Source: Methylaequor sp045563055
GTDB lineage: Bacteria > Pseudomonadota > Alphaproteobacteria > Methylaequorales > Methylaequoraceae
Assembly (NCBI GenBank): GCA_045563055.1
Contig: JBJKUR010000001.1
Location: forward strand, 50,600-114,599
Length of the DNA: 64,000 nt
Direction of reading: 5' to 3'
A program made the translations under genes and the position numbers. Each line of letters starts with the position of its first letter. Position 1 is the stretch's first letter. Below, one piece after another: positions 27,825 through 36,196 of the stretch. The notes under the pieces were generated by a model. It ran no database searches. It had not been told where the DNA came from and saw only the letters and a program-made list of their open reading frames with translations.

Positions 27825-28448
27825 TTGGGGAAATTTATTGAAAAATATAAATCTGAAAATGTAGATTTTAAATTTGAATTAAATCAGCTTATTCAGAAAG
27901 TAAGATCAGAAAAGCACGAAGAAACGCAAGATTTGTTTTCAACTATTAATTCATTAAGAGAGAAACTAGATCAATCTCTATTTGACAAAAATACTGCCGT
28001 TCAAGAGGCAATTTTAAATAAAAACAATGAAATGAACCAATTAAAATCTGCTGTCAAGGAGTTGAGGGATCAATTAGAACAAGTTAACTTTGAAAAACGT
28101 GAAGCTATTCAAAAACAAATTCAATCCTCAGCAAATGAAATCAAACAACTTAAATTATCATGCCATGCTTTAAGAGAAGAACTTGAAAACCTCAAATATG
28201 AGAAAAGTAGAGCAGTGCAGGAAGTTATAAAAGATTCGTCGTCTGAAATCGAAGAGTTAAAAAAGTCAGCTTCTGCCTTAAGAGATGAATTAATGAATCT
28301 AAAATATTCAAAGCAAGAGGCTGTGCAAAGTGCAGTTTTAAGCTCTAGCAGTGAAATAAAACAACTTAAAGGTTCAACACAAACCTTAAGAGACGAGTTA
28401 GACAAAGTAATAAATAACTATGAAAAAAAAATAAAAAGTCTTGAATAA
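27825..28448 (+). CDS. helical protein built from 36-residue tandem repeats
   Basis: 207 residues from a TTG at 27825, preceded at about seven bases by GAGGGG. After about 48 residues come four full copies and one partial copy of a 36-residue unit with the consensus LRDELxxxxxEKxxAVQxxI then SSSEIxQLKxSxxA. The units are so regular that Leu-Arg starts each at exactly 36-residue spacing. It predicts a long rod-like helix; 36 residues equal ten turns of a straight alpha helix. There is no signal or membrane segment. It lies three bases before the GAF-cyclase gene, so is likely co-expressed with it. Function unknown; a scaffold is a guess. Confidence 0.75.
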   Translation: MGKFIEKYKSENVDFKFELNQLIQKVRSEKHEETQDLFSTINSLREKLDQSLFDKNTAVQEAILNKNNEMNQLKSAVKELRDQLEQVNFEKREAIQKQIQSSANEIKQLKLSCHALREELENLKYEKSRAVQEVIKDSSSEIEELKKSASALRDELMNLKYSKQEAVQSAVLSSSSEIKQLKGSTQTLRDELDKVINNYEKKIKSLE

Positions 28449-28451
28449 AAA

Positions 28452-30758
28452 ATGAGTAAAAAGCCCTCAAATCATGATGATACACTTGAGAAACTAAGAA
28501 GAACAGAGTTGCTTCTTGAGATTTCAAAGAAGATTGCCGGTTTGCAATCATTAGAAAAAATATTGTGGACCCTTATCGAATTTGTTTCAGACGAACTAGA
28601 TGCTGATAGAGGCACTTTATTTCTTAATGATGAAGAAACAAATGAACTTTACTCTAGGATTGCACAAGGTGAGTTAACAAGAGAAATTAGAATTTTAAAC
28701 AATGTTGGTATTGCAGGGGCTATATTCCAAAGTCAAGCTGGAGAAGTTATTCACGACGTTTATGAAGATTCTAGATTTAATAAAGAGGTTGACCAGGAAA
28801 CAGGGTATAAAACTAAAAATATGATTTGTTGTCCTGTTAAAACTGTTGGAGGAAAGATAATTGGAGTAGTCCAAGTTTTAAATAAAAGGAAAGGAAGATT
28901 TACTAAAGACAACTTACTTTTTGTCGAATCTGTTGCTACCCAAGCTGCTGTATCTATTCAAAACGCTCAGAATACTGAACAGTTTCAGAAAAAAAGAGAA
29001 AAAGAGATGGAGTTCATTAATATCGTGTCAGATGTAACTGCTGAAATAGACCTTGGAGCACTTTTACAACGTGTTATGGAAGAGGCAACGCGTATGTTAA
29101 ATGCAGATAGGGCCACTCTTTTTTTAAATGACGAAAAATCCAATGAGCTATTTTCGCGTGTAGCTATGGGTGAAGGTATTGGTGAAATTAGACTTCCTAA
29201 TACTGCTGGTATAGCTGGATCCGTTTTTACTTCAGGTAAGTCTATGAATATTCCTTACGCCTATGCTGATTTAAGGTTTAACCCTTCTTTTGACAAACAA
29301 ACAGGATATTTTACACGATCAATTTTATGTGTTCCAGTAATTAATAAAGAAGGAAAAGTAATTGGGTGCACACAGGTTTTAAACAAGATGGGTGGAAAGT
29401 TTACAGATGAGGATGAATCAAGACTAAAAGCTTTCACTCAACAAGTAGCTATTGCTCTAGAAAATGCAAAATTATTTGAAGATGTTTCAAAGTCAAGAAA
29501 ATACAATGAAAGTATGCTTTCGAGCATGTCTAATGGAGTTATAACAATAAATAGCGAAGAAGAAATTGTTACATGTAATAAATCAGGCCTTAGGATTTTA
29601 AAAGCAAATGAAAAAGAAGTAATAAAAAAAAAGTCAGGAGAGTTTTTTTCAGGAAGTAAAGTCTGGATTTATGAAAAAATCTTGTCTGTGGTTAAATCTA
29701 GAGAACCAGAAATAATTGTTGATGCAGAAATTGAAATTCAGAATGAAGAAACGAATAAGAAGGAGAATATTTCGGTAAATCTCACTATTCTTCCACTTGT
29801 TAATGAAGATAGTGATGGAAGAACAGACCAAGCTGATAATTTTTTAGGAATTTTATTAATGTTTGAGGACATTTCTTCCGAAAAAAGAATGAAGTCAACA
29901 ATGTCTAGATATATGGATCCCGGGATAGCAGATCAACTTTTAGAAGACGGTTCCGATATAATGGGAGGGTTGGATACAACAGCAACTTTACTATTTTCAG
30001 ATCTACGTAATTTTACTTCTATCACCGAATCTCTGGGAGCTCAGGGAACAGTTAAGTTACTAAACGAATATTTTGAGATTATGGTTGAATGCATCACTGA
30101 GCAAGGTGGAATGCTAGATAAGTTTATTGGAGATGCAATTATGGCAGCCTTTGGACTTCCAATTTCTCACGAAGACGATGAGGATAGAGGAGTTAAGGCA
30201 GGCATAAATATGATCACGCGATTATGGGAATGGAATCAGCAAAGAGAAAAAGACGGAAAGCCCCCACTAGACATGGGACTTGGCTTGAATACAGATAAGA
30301 TTGTAGCTGGAAATATTGGTTCTCAAAAACGAATGGATTATACAATGATTGGAGATGGAGTAAATCTAGCGGCAAGACTCGAGAGTGCTTGCAAACAATA
30401 TAGTGCAAGAATTTTAATAAGTGATTACACTTTTAAGAAATTAAAGGGAACTTACAGAGTTCGCTACATAGATGATGTAGTAGTAAAAGGTAAGGTTGAA
30501 CCGGTTGGAGTTCATGAAGTTCTTGATTATCATACAGATAAGACATTTCCAAATCTAATGGATGTTGTAAATTTTTTTAATGAGGGAAGAAAACATTATA
30601 AAGCTGGTGAATTTCAAAAAGCAATTTCTTCATTTAAAGAATGTTTAAAATCAAACTCAGATGATAATCTTTCTAAAACCTATATTGATAGATGTAATTT
30701 AATGATCAATGAAAAACCAAAAGATTGGGATGGCATTTGGGTCATGAAAAGTAAATGA
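28452..30758 (+). CDS. class III adenylate cyclase with two GAF domains and a PAS-like segment
   Basis: 768 residues: GAF 1 (about 36-180), GAF 2 (about 205-355), PAS-like region (about 365-490), class III cyclase (about 510-690) and a TPR-like helical tail. Cyclase residues are intact: metal Asp in LLFSDLRNFT (about 517), Lys and Asp in LDKFIGDAIMAAFG (about 555), and MDYTMIGDGVNLAARLE (about 627) with the transition-state Asn and Arg. GAF 2 carries NKMGGKFTDED, close to the NKFDE motif of cyclic-nucleotide-binding GAF domains, as in cyanobacterial CyaB1. The tail ends PKDWDGIWVMKSK, almost the same as the CHASE2 cyclase at 45190. It overlaps the phosphodiesterase gene (ATGA). Confidence 0.92.
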   Translation: MSKKPSNHDDTLEKLRRTELLLEISKKIAGLQSLEKILWTLIEFVSDELDADRGTLFLNDEETNELYSRIAQGELTREIRILNNVGIAGAIFQSQAGEVIHDVYEDSRFNKEVDQETGYKTKNMICCPVKTVGGKIIGVVQVLNKRKGRFTKDNLLFVESVATQAAVSIQNAQNTEQFQKKREKEMEFINIVSDVTAEIDLGALLQRVMEEATRMLNADRATLFLNDEKSNELFSRVAMGEGIGEIRLPNTAGIAGSVFTSGKSMNIPYAYADLRFNPSFDKQTGYFTRSILCVPVINKEGKVIGCTQVLNKMGGKFTDEDESRLKAFTQQVAIALENAKLFEDVSKSRKYNESMLSSMSNGVITINSEEEIVTCNKSGLRILKANEKEVIKKKSGEFFSGSKVWIYEKILSVVKSREPEIIVDAEIEIQNEETNKKENISVNLTILPLVNEDSDGRTDQADNFLGILLMFEDISSEKRMKSTMSRYMDPGIADQLLEDGSDIMGGLDTTATLLFSDLRNFTSITESLGAQGTVKLLNEYFEIMVECITEQGGMLDKFIGDAIMAAFGLPISHEDDEDRGVKAGINMITRLWEWNQQREKDGKPPLDMGLGLNTDKIVAGNIGSQKRMDYTMIGDGVNLAARLESACKQYSARILISDYTFKKLKGTYRVRYIDDVVVKGKVEPVGVHEVLDYHTDKTFPNLMDVVNFFNEGRKHYKAGEFQKAISSFKECLKSNSDDNLSKTYIDRCNLMINEKPKDWDGIWVMKSK

Positions 30759-31477
30759 AAAACCATCCAATTGACAGAGGGTTTCCCTCTATTTTATACA
30801 TTGTCAATAACTGGCCTAAAACAAAACACATTTTAAAAAAATATATTTTATCAAACCAAAAAAAACCTGACTTGTTTGATCTATCATTAATTTGTTTAAG
30901 AGAGATAAAAGTTTTTAAGTTAGGACATTTCAAAAAAATGATAAAAAAATTATCAGTTCAATGTTCTAGAAATGTATATTTCAACTCTTATCATGACCAA
31001 CATCATTTTAAAACTGTTCTTGTTTTATCCTGTATTTTAGCTAAACAAATAAATTTAAATAATAAAGATAGAATTTTGTTAATTATAATTGCGTTAACTC
31101 ATGATATGAATCATCAAGGTAGAAGAATTAAAACTGGCATACCCTATTATCAAGAGGATAGAAGTTACCAAGGACTTGAAAGAGTTATATTCAAGAAAAT
31201 TCTCAGGTCGTCTGAAATTAGAAGAATAAAAAGAATTTTTAGAAGTACGTATTTTCCAATAAAACCAGATAAAGTAAAAGATAACGTTGAAAAAATTATA
31301 TTAGATGCCGATATATTGGCATCTTTAATGTTTGGAGCAGAAGTTGGTATGAAATTAGCAGGAAGATTAAAATATGAAATTAGATACAACGATAAAACAG
31401 AATTACTTTTTACCAACTTTCTTAATTTCTTAGGTGGTAAATGTTTATATCTAGATTATTCCAAAAAATCGTGTTAG
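30755..31477 (+). CDS. HD-type class I cyclic-nucleotide phosphodiesterase-like protein
   Basis: 240 residues. Metal-binding elements typical of class I 3',5'-cyclic-nucleotide phosphodiesterases appear in order: YHDQHHFKTVLV (about 78, the HNxxHxxxV region), ALTHDMNHQGRR (about 113, the HDxxHxG element) and IILDADILASL (about 181). These would build the binuclear metal site. It starts four bases inside the adenylate cyclase gene, so synthesis and breakdown of the same messenger are probably coupled. The family match is by motif; substrate preference is not visible. The N-terminal 60 residues are basic and unassigned. Confidence 0.78.
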   Translation: MKNHPIDRGFPSILYIVNNWPKTKHILKKYILSNQKKPDLFDLSLICLREIKVFKLGHFKKMIKKLSVQCSRNVYFNSYHDQHHFKTVLVLSCILAKQINLNNKDRILLIIIALTHDMNHQGRRIKTGIPYYQEDRSYQGLERVIFKKILRSSEIRRIKRIFRSTYFPIKPDKVKDNVEKIILDADILASLMFGAEVGMKLAGRLKYEIRYNDKTELLFTNFLNFLGGKCLYLDYSKKSC

Positions 31478-31510
31478 ATATAAACATTAATAAGATTATG
31501 TCGTTTCTAA

Positions 31511-31538
31511 TTATCCACAACGGCATAATTGTGGATAA
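31511..31538. promoter_or_regulatory. inverted pair of perfect DnaA-box sequences
   Basis: TTATCCACAA (31511-31520) and its exact reverse complement TTGTGGATAA (31529-31538) are separated by eight bases. Each arm contains the consensus DnaA box TTATCCACA. The element sits in the 69-bp gap between the phosphodiesterase and TolC genes, nine bases before the TolC ATG. No T-tract follows, so it is not a standard terminator. It could be a DnaA-responsive control site or simply an RNA hairpin near the ribosome site. No dnaA gene or box cluster is nearby, so an origin is not indicated. Confidence 0.45.
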
Positions 31539-31546
31539 GTATTAGA

Positions 31547-32860
31547 ATGGAAAAACTATTTTTAACATTATTTTTAAGTCTTTTTAGTTTCAATTTGTGG
31601 TCACAAGAAAATTCCAATGTGATTCCTTATAACCTTGAAGCTGCATTAAAATCTGTACTTTCAAATCACAAAACTATTTTAGCAACCAAAAATGATATTA
31701 ATGCTGCTAAACTAAGAGTAAAGCAATCAAGAGGAGGTTATTTCCCATCTCTGGATGTAACAGCTAATTGGGGTCATGAAAACATAATTAAGTATGGACC
31801 AGGTAATAATACTCAACTAAATGCGCGAGATGCTACAGCTAAGGTTACTCAAACAATCTCAGATTTCGGAGTTACTAAATCTGCAATTAAAACTTCAAAA
31901 CTATCTTTAAAACAAACTGAAGCAACTGAAAAACAAATCAAAAATGATATCCTACTCAGAGCAATAACAGCATATTTAAGGGTCATTCAATCAAGAGAAA
32001 GTGTAAGGTATGCTGTACAGTCAGTTTCAAATATAAAAAAACAAACCGAGTTAGAAGACGCTGCAGTTTCAGCTGGTGGAGGTTTAACGTCAGATGTACT
32101 TCAAGCCAAAACACAACTTGCAGGTGCTCAGGCAAGACAAATCCAGTTTGAAGGTGTTTTAGCAGCTTCAAAACATGAATTTGAGTATATTTTTGGAACA
32201 TTTCCAGATAATCTTAACTCACTTGTTTTGCTTAATTCAGTTTTCGACAAATTACCTAAATCTCTTGAAGAAGCAGAAGAATTAACAATTAAAAGTAACC
32301 CAACCCTTCTTGCAGCAAGAATTACTGAAGATATTGGTAAAGAAGCAATAAATTCAGCCAAATCATCGCTCTTTCCTACTTTAAAAGGTATCGTGAGCCA
32401 TTCTGAAAAGCAAGATTTTGGAGGCATTGTTGGATTTAAAAGAGAAACTTCTGCAAAGTTAGACTTTGCTTATCCGCTAAATCTTAGCTTATCAGAATAT
32501 GCAGGTAAAGATGCTGCTGTGGAGTCTTACCTTGCAACCTCAACAAGAATTAGAGACCAAGAAGATATGATTAAACAAATGTTGAGAACAACATGGGATG
32601 GTTTAAGAACGGCACAGCAAAATGCTCAGTTTTTAACAAATCAGGCACGTATTTCAAAAGAATTTTTAGAGTTAGCTAGACAAGAGAGACAGGCAGGAAA
32701 CAGAACATTATTAGATGTTCTTGGCGGTGAAACTGCATTGATTAATTCACAAGCAGATGCAATTGCAGCCAAAATTGAAGTTCTTATAAATAGTTATACT
32801 CTTTTAAGTCTAACAGGAGGTCTAACTCTTGAATCAATCGAATTGGCAGCAAAAGAGTAG
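31547..32860 (+). CDS. TolC-family outer-membrane channel protein (first copy)
   Basis: 437 residues from ATG at 31547, with a signal peptide (LFLTLFLSLFSFNLWSQ). Two long outer-membrane-efflux repeats are visible: an N-terminal one with AALKSVLSNHKTILATKNDINAAK and SRGGYFPSLDVTANWG, and a C-terminal one with LTIKSNPTLLAARITEDIGKEAINSAKSSLFPTL and RQERQAGNRTLLDVLGGETALINSQADA. This is the TolC pattern for type I secretion. It precedes two candidate secreted proteins and an ABC/HlyD pair on the same strand, so it is probably the exit duct of that system. Confidence 0.92.
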   Translation: MEKLFLTLFLSLFSFNLWSQENSNVIPYNLEAALKSVLSNHKTILATKNDINAAKLRVKQSRGGYFPSLDVTANWGHENIIKYGPGNNTQLNARDATAKVTQTISDFGVTKSAIKTSKLSLKQTEATEKQIKNDILLRAITAYLRVIQSRESVRYAVQSVSNIKKQTELEDAAVSAGGGLTSDVLQAKTQLAGAQARQIQFEGVLAASKHEFEYIFGTFPDNLNSLVLLNSVFDKLPKSLEEAEELTIKSNPTLLAARITEDIGKEAINSAKSSLFPTLKGIVSHSEKQDFGGIVGFKRETSAKLDFAYPLNLSLSEYAGKDAAVESYLATSTRIRDQEDMIKQMLRTTWDGLRTAQQNAQFLTNQARISKEFLELARQERQAGNRTLLDVLGGETALINSQADAIAAKIEVLINSYTLLSLTGGLTLESIELAAKE

Positions 32861-32880
32861 GCTATAGAATTTGTAAAATA

Positions 32881-32912
32881 ATTCCTTTTGCACTATAGTT
32901 ATCTTAAGGAAT
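32881..32912 (+). promoter_or_regulatory. possible ribosome-site-sequestering hairpin before the FecR/RTX gene
   Basis: ATTCCTT (32881-32887) is the exact complement of AAGGAAT (32906-32912), which holds the AAGGA Shine-Dalgarno sequence of the gene starting at 32916. If the mRNA folds this way, with an 18-base loop, the ribosome site would be masked. The stem is only seven pairs and five are A-U, so it may be marginal. Confidence 0.3.
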
Positions 32913-32915
32913 CAA

Positions 32916-35900
32916 ATGGCTAAATTAATTGATAATAATATTCAACAAGATCATCATGCTATAAGCCACTTCTCAGGCAATTCACTAGATATAGACAATG
33001 CTCCATCATGGTTATCTAAAGCTACATTCACTAGAAATCAGAGTGATTTAATTGCAACATCCCCATCTGGAGAACAAATTAATTTCATTGATTATTTTAC
33101 AAACTACGAATTACCATCAATCTTAACTGAAAATGGTCTAAATTTTAAGGGATCATTAATTGAAGCTCTTGCAGGGCCAGTTGCCAAAGGGCAGTATGCT
33201 CAAACAAATAATGTTGATCCTTTATCAATCGGGGAAGTTTCCAGTGTAACTGGTTCTGCAGAAGCCAAACGTTTAGATGGTTCAGTCTTTGAATTATCTA
33301 ACGGAGATCCAGTTTTTCAGGGAGATACCATCTCTGTTGACCAAACTGGAGCGGTTGGCCTTATTTTTTTAGATAAATCAACTTTATCCCTCTCGGAAGG
33401 GGGGAAGATGGTATTAGATGAATTAGTATATGATCCATCTACAGGTAATGGAAGTATGGCAGTAGACATGGTAGATCCAGATGCAATGAAAGTATCAACT
33501 CCGGTAGCAACTATTGGAATACGTGGAACCACTGTTGCTGGAAAAGCCGCTATTGAAGGAAATGAAAACTCATTTACTCTTCTTCAAGATGCAGATGGTG
33601 GAGTTGGCCAAATTTCCGTTAGTAATGCTGGTGGGACTCAGGTTTTAGCCCAGGTAGGTGCAACCACAAGTATTACTAGTTTTACAGCCCCACCTCCACC
33701 TCCAATAATTTTGAGTGCTGCACAGATTCAGGCAAATTATGGTACTGCATTAAATGTTTTACCTCCAACACCCGTTGTAGCCCCAACACCCCAATCAGCC
33801 CCACCTCCTCAAGAACAACAGCAAGAAAATGCTCAGGAAGAAGCTCCGGCAGAAGAGACATTAGAGGAAGAAACAACTGAAGAAGCGTCAGAAGAGGGTG
33901 AACCAGAGGGTCCGCCCGAGGGAGAAGAAGGAGGACCTGAAGGAGATGGTCCACTGGAGGGAGAAGAAGGACCTCCAATTGGTCCAGATGGAGAACCTTT
34001 AGTTGATGGGGAAAGTCCTCCCGAAGGAGAGGGTGGTCCGCCTGTTGGACCAGACGGAGAGTTATTAGCTGAAGGTGAGGGTGGTCCGCCTGTTGGTCCA
34101 GACGGGGAACCATTACCCCCAGGTGAAGGTGGTCCTCCAATTGGACCTGATGGAGAACCATTGGCGGGAGATTTTGGACCAGGTGGACCACCTGTTGGAC
34201 CTGATGGAGAACTATTACCCCCAGGTGAAGGTGGTCCTCCAATTGGACCAGACGGAGAGCCGTTGCCTCCAGGAGAATTTGGTGGCCCTGGTGGCCCAAC
34301 ACCAGAGCAAGATGCTGCTGCTAGAGAAGCTTTTGAGACAGCCTTAGCTGCAGGATTATCGCCGGAAGAAGCAATGGCTGAGGCAGCAGCAGCAGCAGGT
34401 TTTCCAGCACCACCGGGTGGTTTTGGGGGAGACCCTTTAGCAACTACAGCTGGGGGAGCTAATTTTGCTGGAGATTTTGGACCAGGCGGGCCTGGAGATT
34501 TTGGACCAGGTGGGCCTGGAGATTTTGGACCAGGTGGACCTGGAGATTTTGGAGCAGGTGGACCTGGAGATTTTGGACCAGGTGGGCCTGGAGATTTTGG
34601 ACCAGGTGGGCCTGGAGATTTTGGCGGAGATCCTTTTGGAGGCCCTGGTGGTGGATTTGGAGATTTTGGTTCTGACGGTCCTGGTGGACCTGCAGCATTT
34701 GGAGATCCCTTTGGAGGTCCTGGTGGACCTGTAGCATTTGGAGATCCCTTTGGAGGTCCTGGTGGATTTGGAGATCCTTTTTCTGGTCCTCCTGGAGGTC
34801 CTCCTAATGCGCCAGGTGGTGGATTTGGAGATCCTATAGGTGGTACAGGTATAGAATTTGGCGGTCCTGGGTATATGGATGGTCCTATGGAATTTGGTAA
34901 TCCCACAATTGGTATGCCCGGCGGAGAAACTGGAGGACCTTTTGGAGGTCCTGGAGGAATGGTGCCACAACAATTTATGGGTGCTCAACCCCCAGGAGCA
35001 GCTTCATTTGCCCCTATTGGAGTGCCGATGATAGGAGGTTTTAGTTCTAGCCCAATCGGTTTTGGTTCTGGTCCAGTAGGTGCATTTGGTAATACTGGTG
35101 CTCCAGGCCCTATGGGTTTTGGTGACCCTTTTGGAAGTCCTGGAGGTTTTTCTGGTCATTCAGGTCCCGGAGGATTTGGGGATCCCTTTGGAGGTCCCGG
35201 AGCATTTGGAGATCCCTTTGGAGGTCCCGGAGCATTTGGAGATCCCTTTGCCGGTCCTGCCGGTCCTGCGGGTTTTTTTGATCCTTTTGGTGGAGGTTTT
35301 TTTGATCCAATGGCTGGAGGGGGATATGCACCTGAAGAGGGTTTTGTAGAAGAATATTTTTTCGAGGATCCAGGTTTGTATGAATATTATGGTGAGGTTC
35401 CACCTGCGGAATTCGAAGAAGAAGGTGGCGGGGGCAATAGTGGAAGTGGAACAACTTTTATTGGTGACAATACTGCAGATAATGTTGACAAATCTTCTGA
35501 AACTGTTGCTTGGCGATTCGAGGGTTATAGTGGAGCAGATAACTTTATTGGTGGATCTGCTGCTGATGTTTTTTGGGGAGCAATAGGAGGGGACTCATTG
35601 AGAGGTAACGGAGGTCAAGATGTTTTTTATTTTGGAGATTTTACAGAAGGAACAGACACCATAATTGATTTTGTGGTTGGAAATACAGGAGATGTTTTGA
35701 AATTTGGATCTGCGTTTACAGGTTATACACGTGATGCTACAGTAGTTGCTGATAATGGAGCAAACGGTTCGACATATAACATGGCTACAAATTCTAATGT
35801 GCTTCCAAAAATTTTCAATTTTACAACAGCATTTGCAACTGCAAACACAACTACAGGTGTTGCAAACCAACTTACTAGTTTTAAAGTTACCACTGATGGT

Positions 35901-36095
35901 TCAACGCCCATTTCAAACCCATCTGACTTTATTATATTAGCGGGAAGTGCTAGTCCTACAAATGCCTATGCCTATGCATGGTCAGATAGTGGTAATGGTG
36001 TTATTGACAATGGTGAACTTTTTGGTTTAGCAGCTATGACTGGAGTCGATAACGATAATATGACCGCAGCAAATTTTGCTTTTGGAGTAATTTAG
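32916..36095 (+). CDS. FecR-domain repeat protein with degenerate RTX-type C-terminus, probable type I secretion substrate
   Basis: 1059 residues without a Sec signal. Order: N-terminal region shared with the next gene (PSWLSKATFTRNQSDLIA), FecR domain (about 105-215: GDPVFQGDTI, LSLSEGGKMVLDELVYDP, TPVATIGIRGT), the segment PPPPPIILSAAQIQANYGTA, an acidic linker, then about 500 residues of Gly/Pro/Asp repeats (GPDGEPLPPGEGGPP, GDFGPGGP, GGPGAFGDPF). A C-terminal domain follows with weak glycine repeats (YSGADNFIGGSAADVFWG) and a hydrophobic end typical of type I targets. Compared with its paralogue it lacks about 16 residues (the EGAFSFISGEIAETG stretch) inside the FecR core. Likely a surface or extracellular fibre; the role is inferred. 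Confidence 0.82.
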   Translation: MAKLIDNNIQQDHHAISHFSGNSLDIDNAPSWLSKATFTRNQSDLIATSPSGEQINFIDYFTNYELPSILTENGLNFKGSLIEALAGPVAKGQYAQTNNVDPLSIGEVSSVTGSAEAKRLDGSVFELSNGDPVFQGDTISVDQTGAVGLIFLDKSTLSLSEGGKMVLDELVYDPSTGNGSMAVDMVDPDAMKVSTPVATIGIRGTTVAGKAAIEGNENSFTLLQDADGGVGQISVSNAGGTQVLAQVGATTSITSFTAPPPPPIILSAAQIQANYGTALNVLPPTPVVAPTPQSAPPPQEQQQENAQEEAPAEETLEEETTEEASEEGEPEGPPEGEEGGPEGDGPLEGEEGPPIGPDGEPLVDGESPPEGEGGPPVGPDGELLAEGEGGPPVGPDGEPLPPGEGGPPIGPDGEPLAGDFGPGGPPVGPDGELLPPGEGGPPIGPDGEPLPPGEFGGPGGPTPEQDAAAREAFETALAAGLSPEEAMAEAAAAAGFPAPPGGFGGDPLATTAGGANFAGDFGPGGPGDFGPGGPGDFGPGGPGDFGAGGPGDFGPGGPGDFGPGGPGDFGGDPFGGPGGGFGDFGSDGPGGPAAFGDPFGGPGGPVAFGDPFGGPGGFGDPFSGPPGGPPNAPGGGFGDPIGGTGIEFGGPGYMDGPMEFGNPTIGMPGGETGGPFGGPGGMVPQQFMGAQPPGAASFAPIGVPMIGGFSSSPIGFGSGPVGAFGNTGAPGPMGFGDPFGSPGGFSGHSGPGGFGDPFGGPGAFGDPFGGPGAFGDPFAGPAGPAGFFDPFGGGFFDPMAGGGYAPEEGFVEEYFFEDPGLYEYYGEVPPAEFEEEGGGGNSGSGTTFIGDNTADNVDKSSETVAWRFEGYSGADNFIGGSAADVFWGAIGGDSLRGNGGQDVFYFGDFTEGTDTIIDFVVGNTGDVLKFGSAFTGYTRDATVVADNGANGSTYNMATNSNVLPKIFNFTTAFATANTTTGVANQLTSFKVTTDGSTPISNPSDFIILAGSASPTNAYAYAWSDSGNGVIDNGELFGLAAMTGVDNDNMTAANFAFGVI
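33960..34290 (+). repeat. coding repeats, Gly/Pro/Asp 15-residue type
   Basis: Imperfect tandem units of about 45 bases encode GEGGPPVGPDGEPLPP-like sequence inside the FecR-repeat gene. Third positions vary between copies, so the protein sequence is better kept than the DNA. The local base composition rises because glycine and proline codons dominate. Confidence 0.8.
34470..34625 (+). repeat. 24-bp tandem repeat encoding GDFGPGGP
   Basis: Six complete 24-bp units plus a partial one encode GDFGPGGP (one copy GDFGAGGP). The units are nearly identical at DNA level, differing mostly at one or two third positions (GGCGGG, GGTGGG, GGTGGA), which suggests recent expansion by slippage or unequal crossing-over. 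Copy number is likely to vary between strains. Confidence 0.9.
34630..35260 (+). repeat. coding repeats, GGPGxFGDPF type
   Basis: Looser repeats of about 33-36 bases encode GGPGGFGDPFGG and GGPGAFGDPFGG. Near-identical copies occur at about 34690-34760 (two copies of GDPFGGPGGPxAF) and 35190-35250 (copies of GGPGAFGDPF). They continue the low-complexity region of the same protein up to the Glu-rich VEEYFFEDPGLYEYY segment, which is also found before the RTX region of the paralogue (AYFFEDPALYDD). Confidence 0.75.
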
Positions 36096-36196
36096 TTTTA
36101 CGGCACTTAAGTTTTTGAGTATGGAATAATCTTTGCTAAACCTTTGTAAAAGTTAAATAAATTTTTAGTTAAGTCGTATATTGATAAAGAAGTGGT

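Noticed and set aside
31511..31538. Origin of replication
   Set aside because: Two DnaA boxes only; no AT-rich unwinding region with box cluster and no dnaA, dnaN, hemE or parAB genes nearby.
31511..31538. Rho-independent terminator after the phosphodiesterase gene
   Set aside because: The inverted repeat is not followed by a T run on either strand, and the stem is mostly A-T.
34470..34625. Possible CRISPR-like array
   Set aside because: The repeat is a 24-bp unit without spacers, inside a coding frame, and encodes a regular peptide.
33682..34906. Long open frames on the minus strand opposite the repeat region (Pro/Ser/Gly-rich or Leu/Gln/His-rich products)
   Set aside because: They are antisense shadows of G-C-rich Gly/Pro codons, have no ribosome site, and their composition simply mirrors the repeats.
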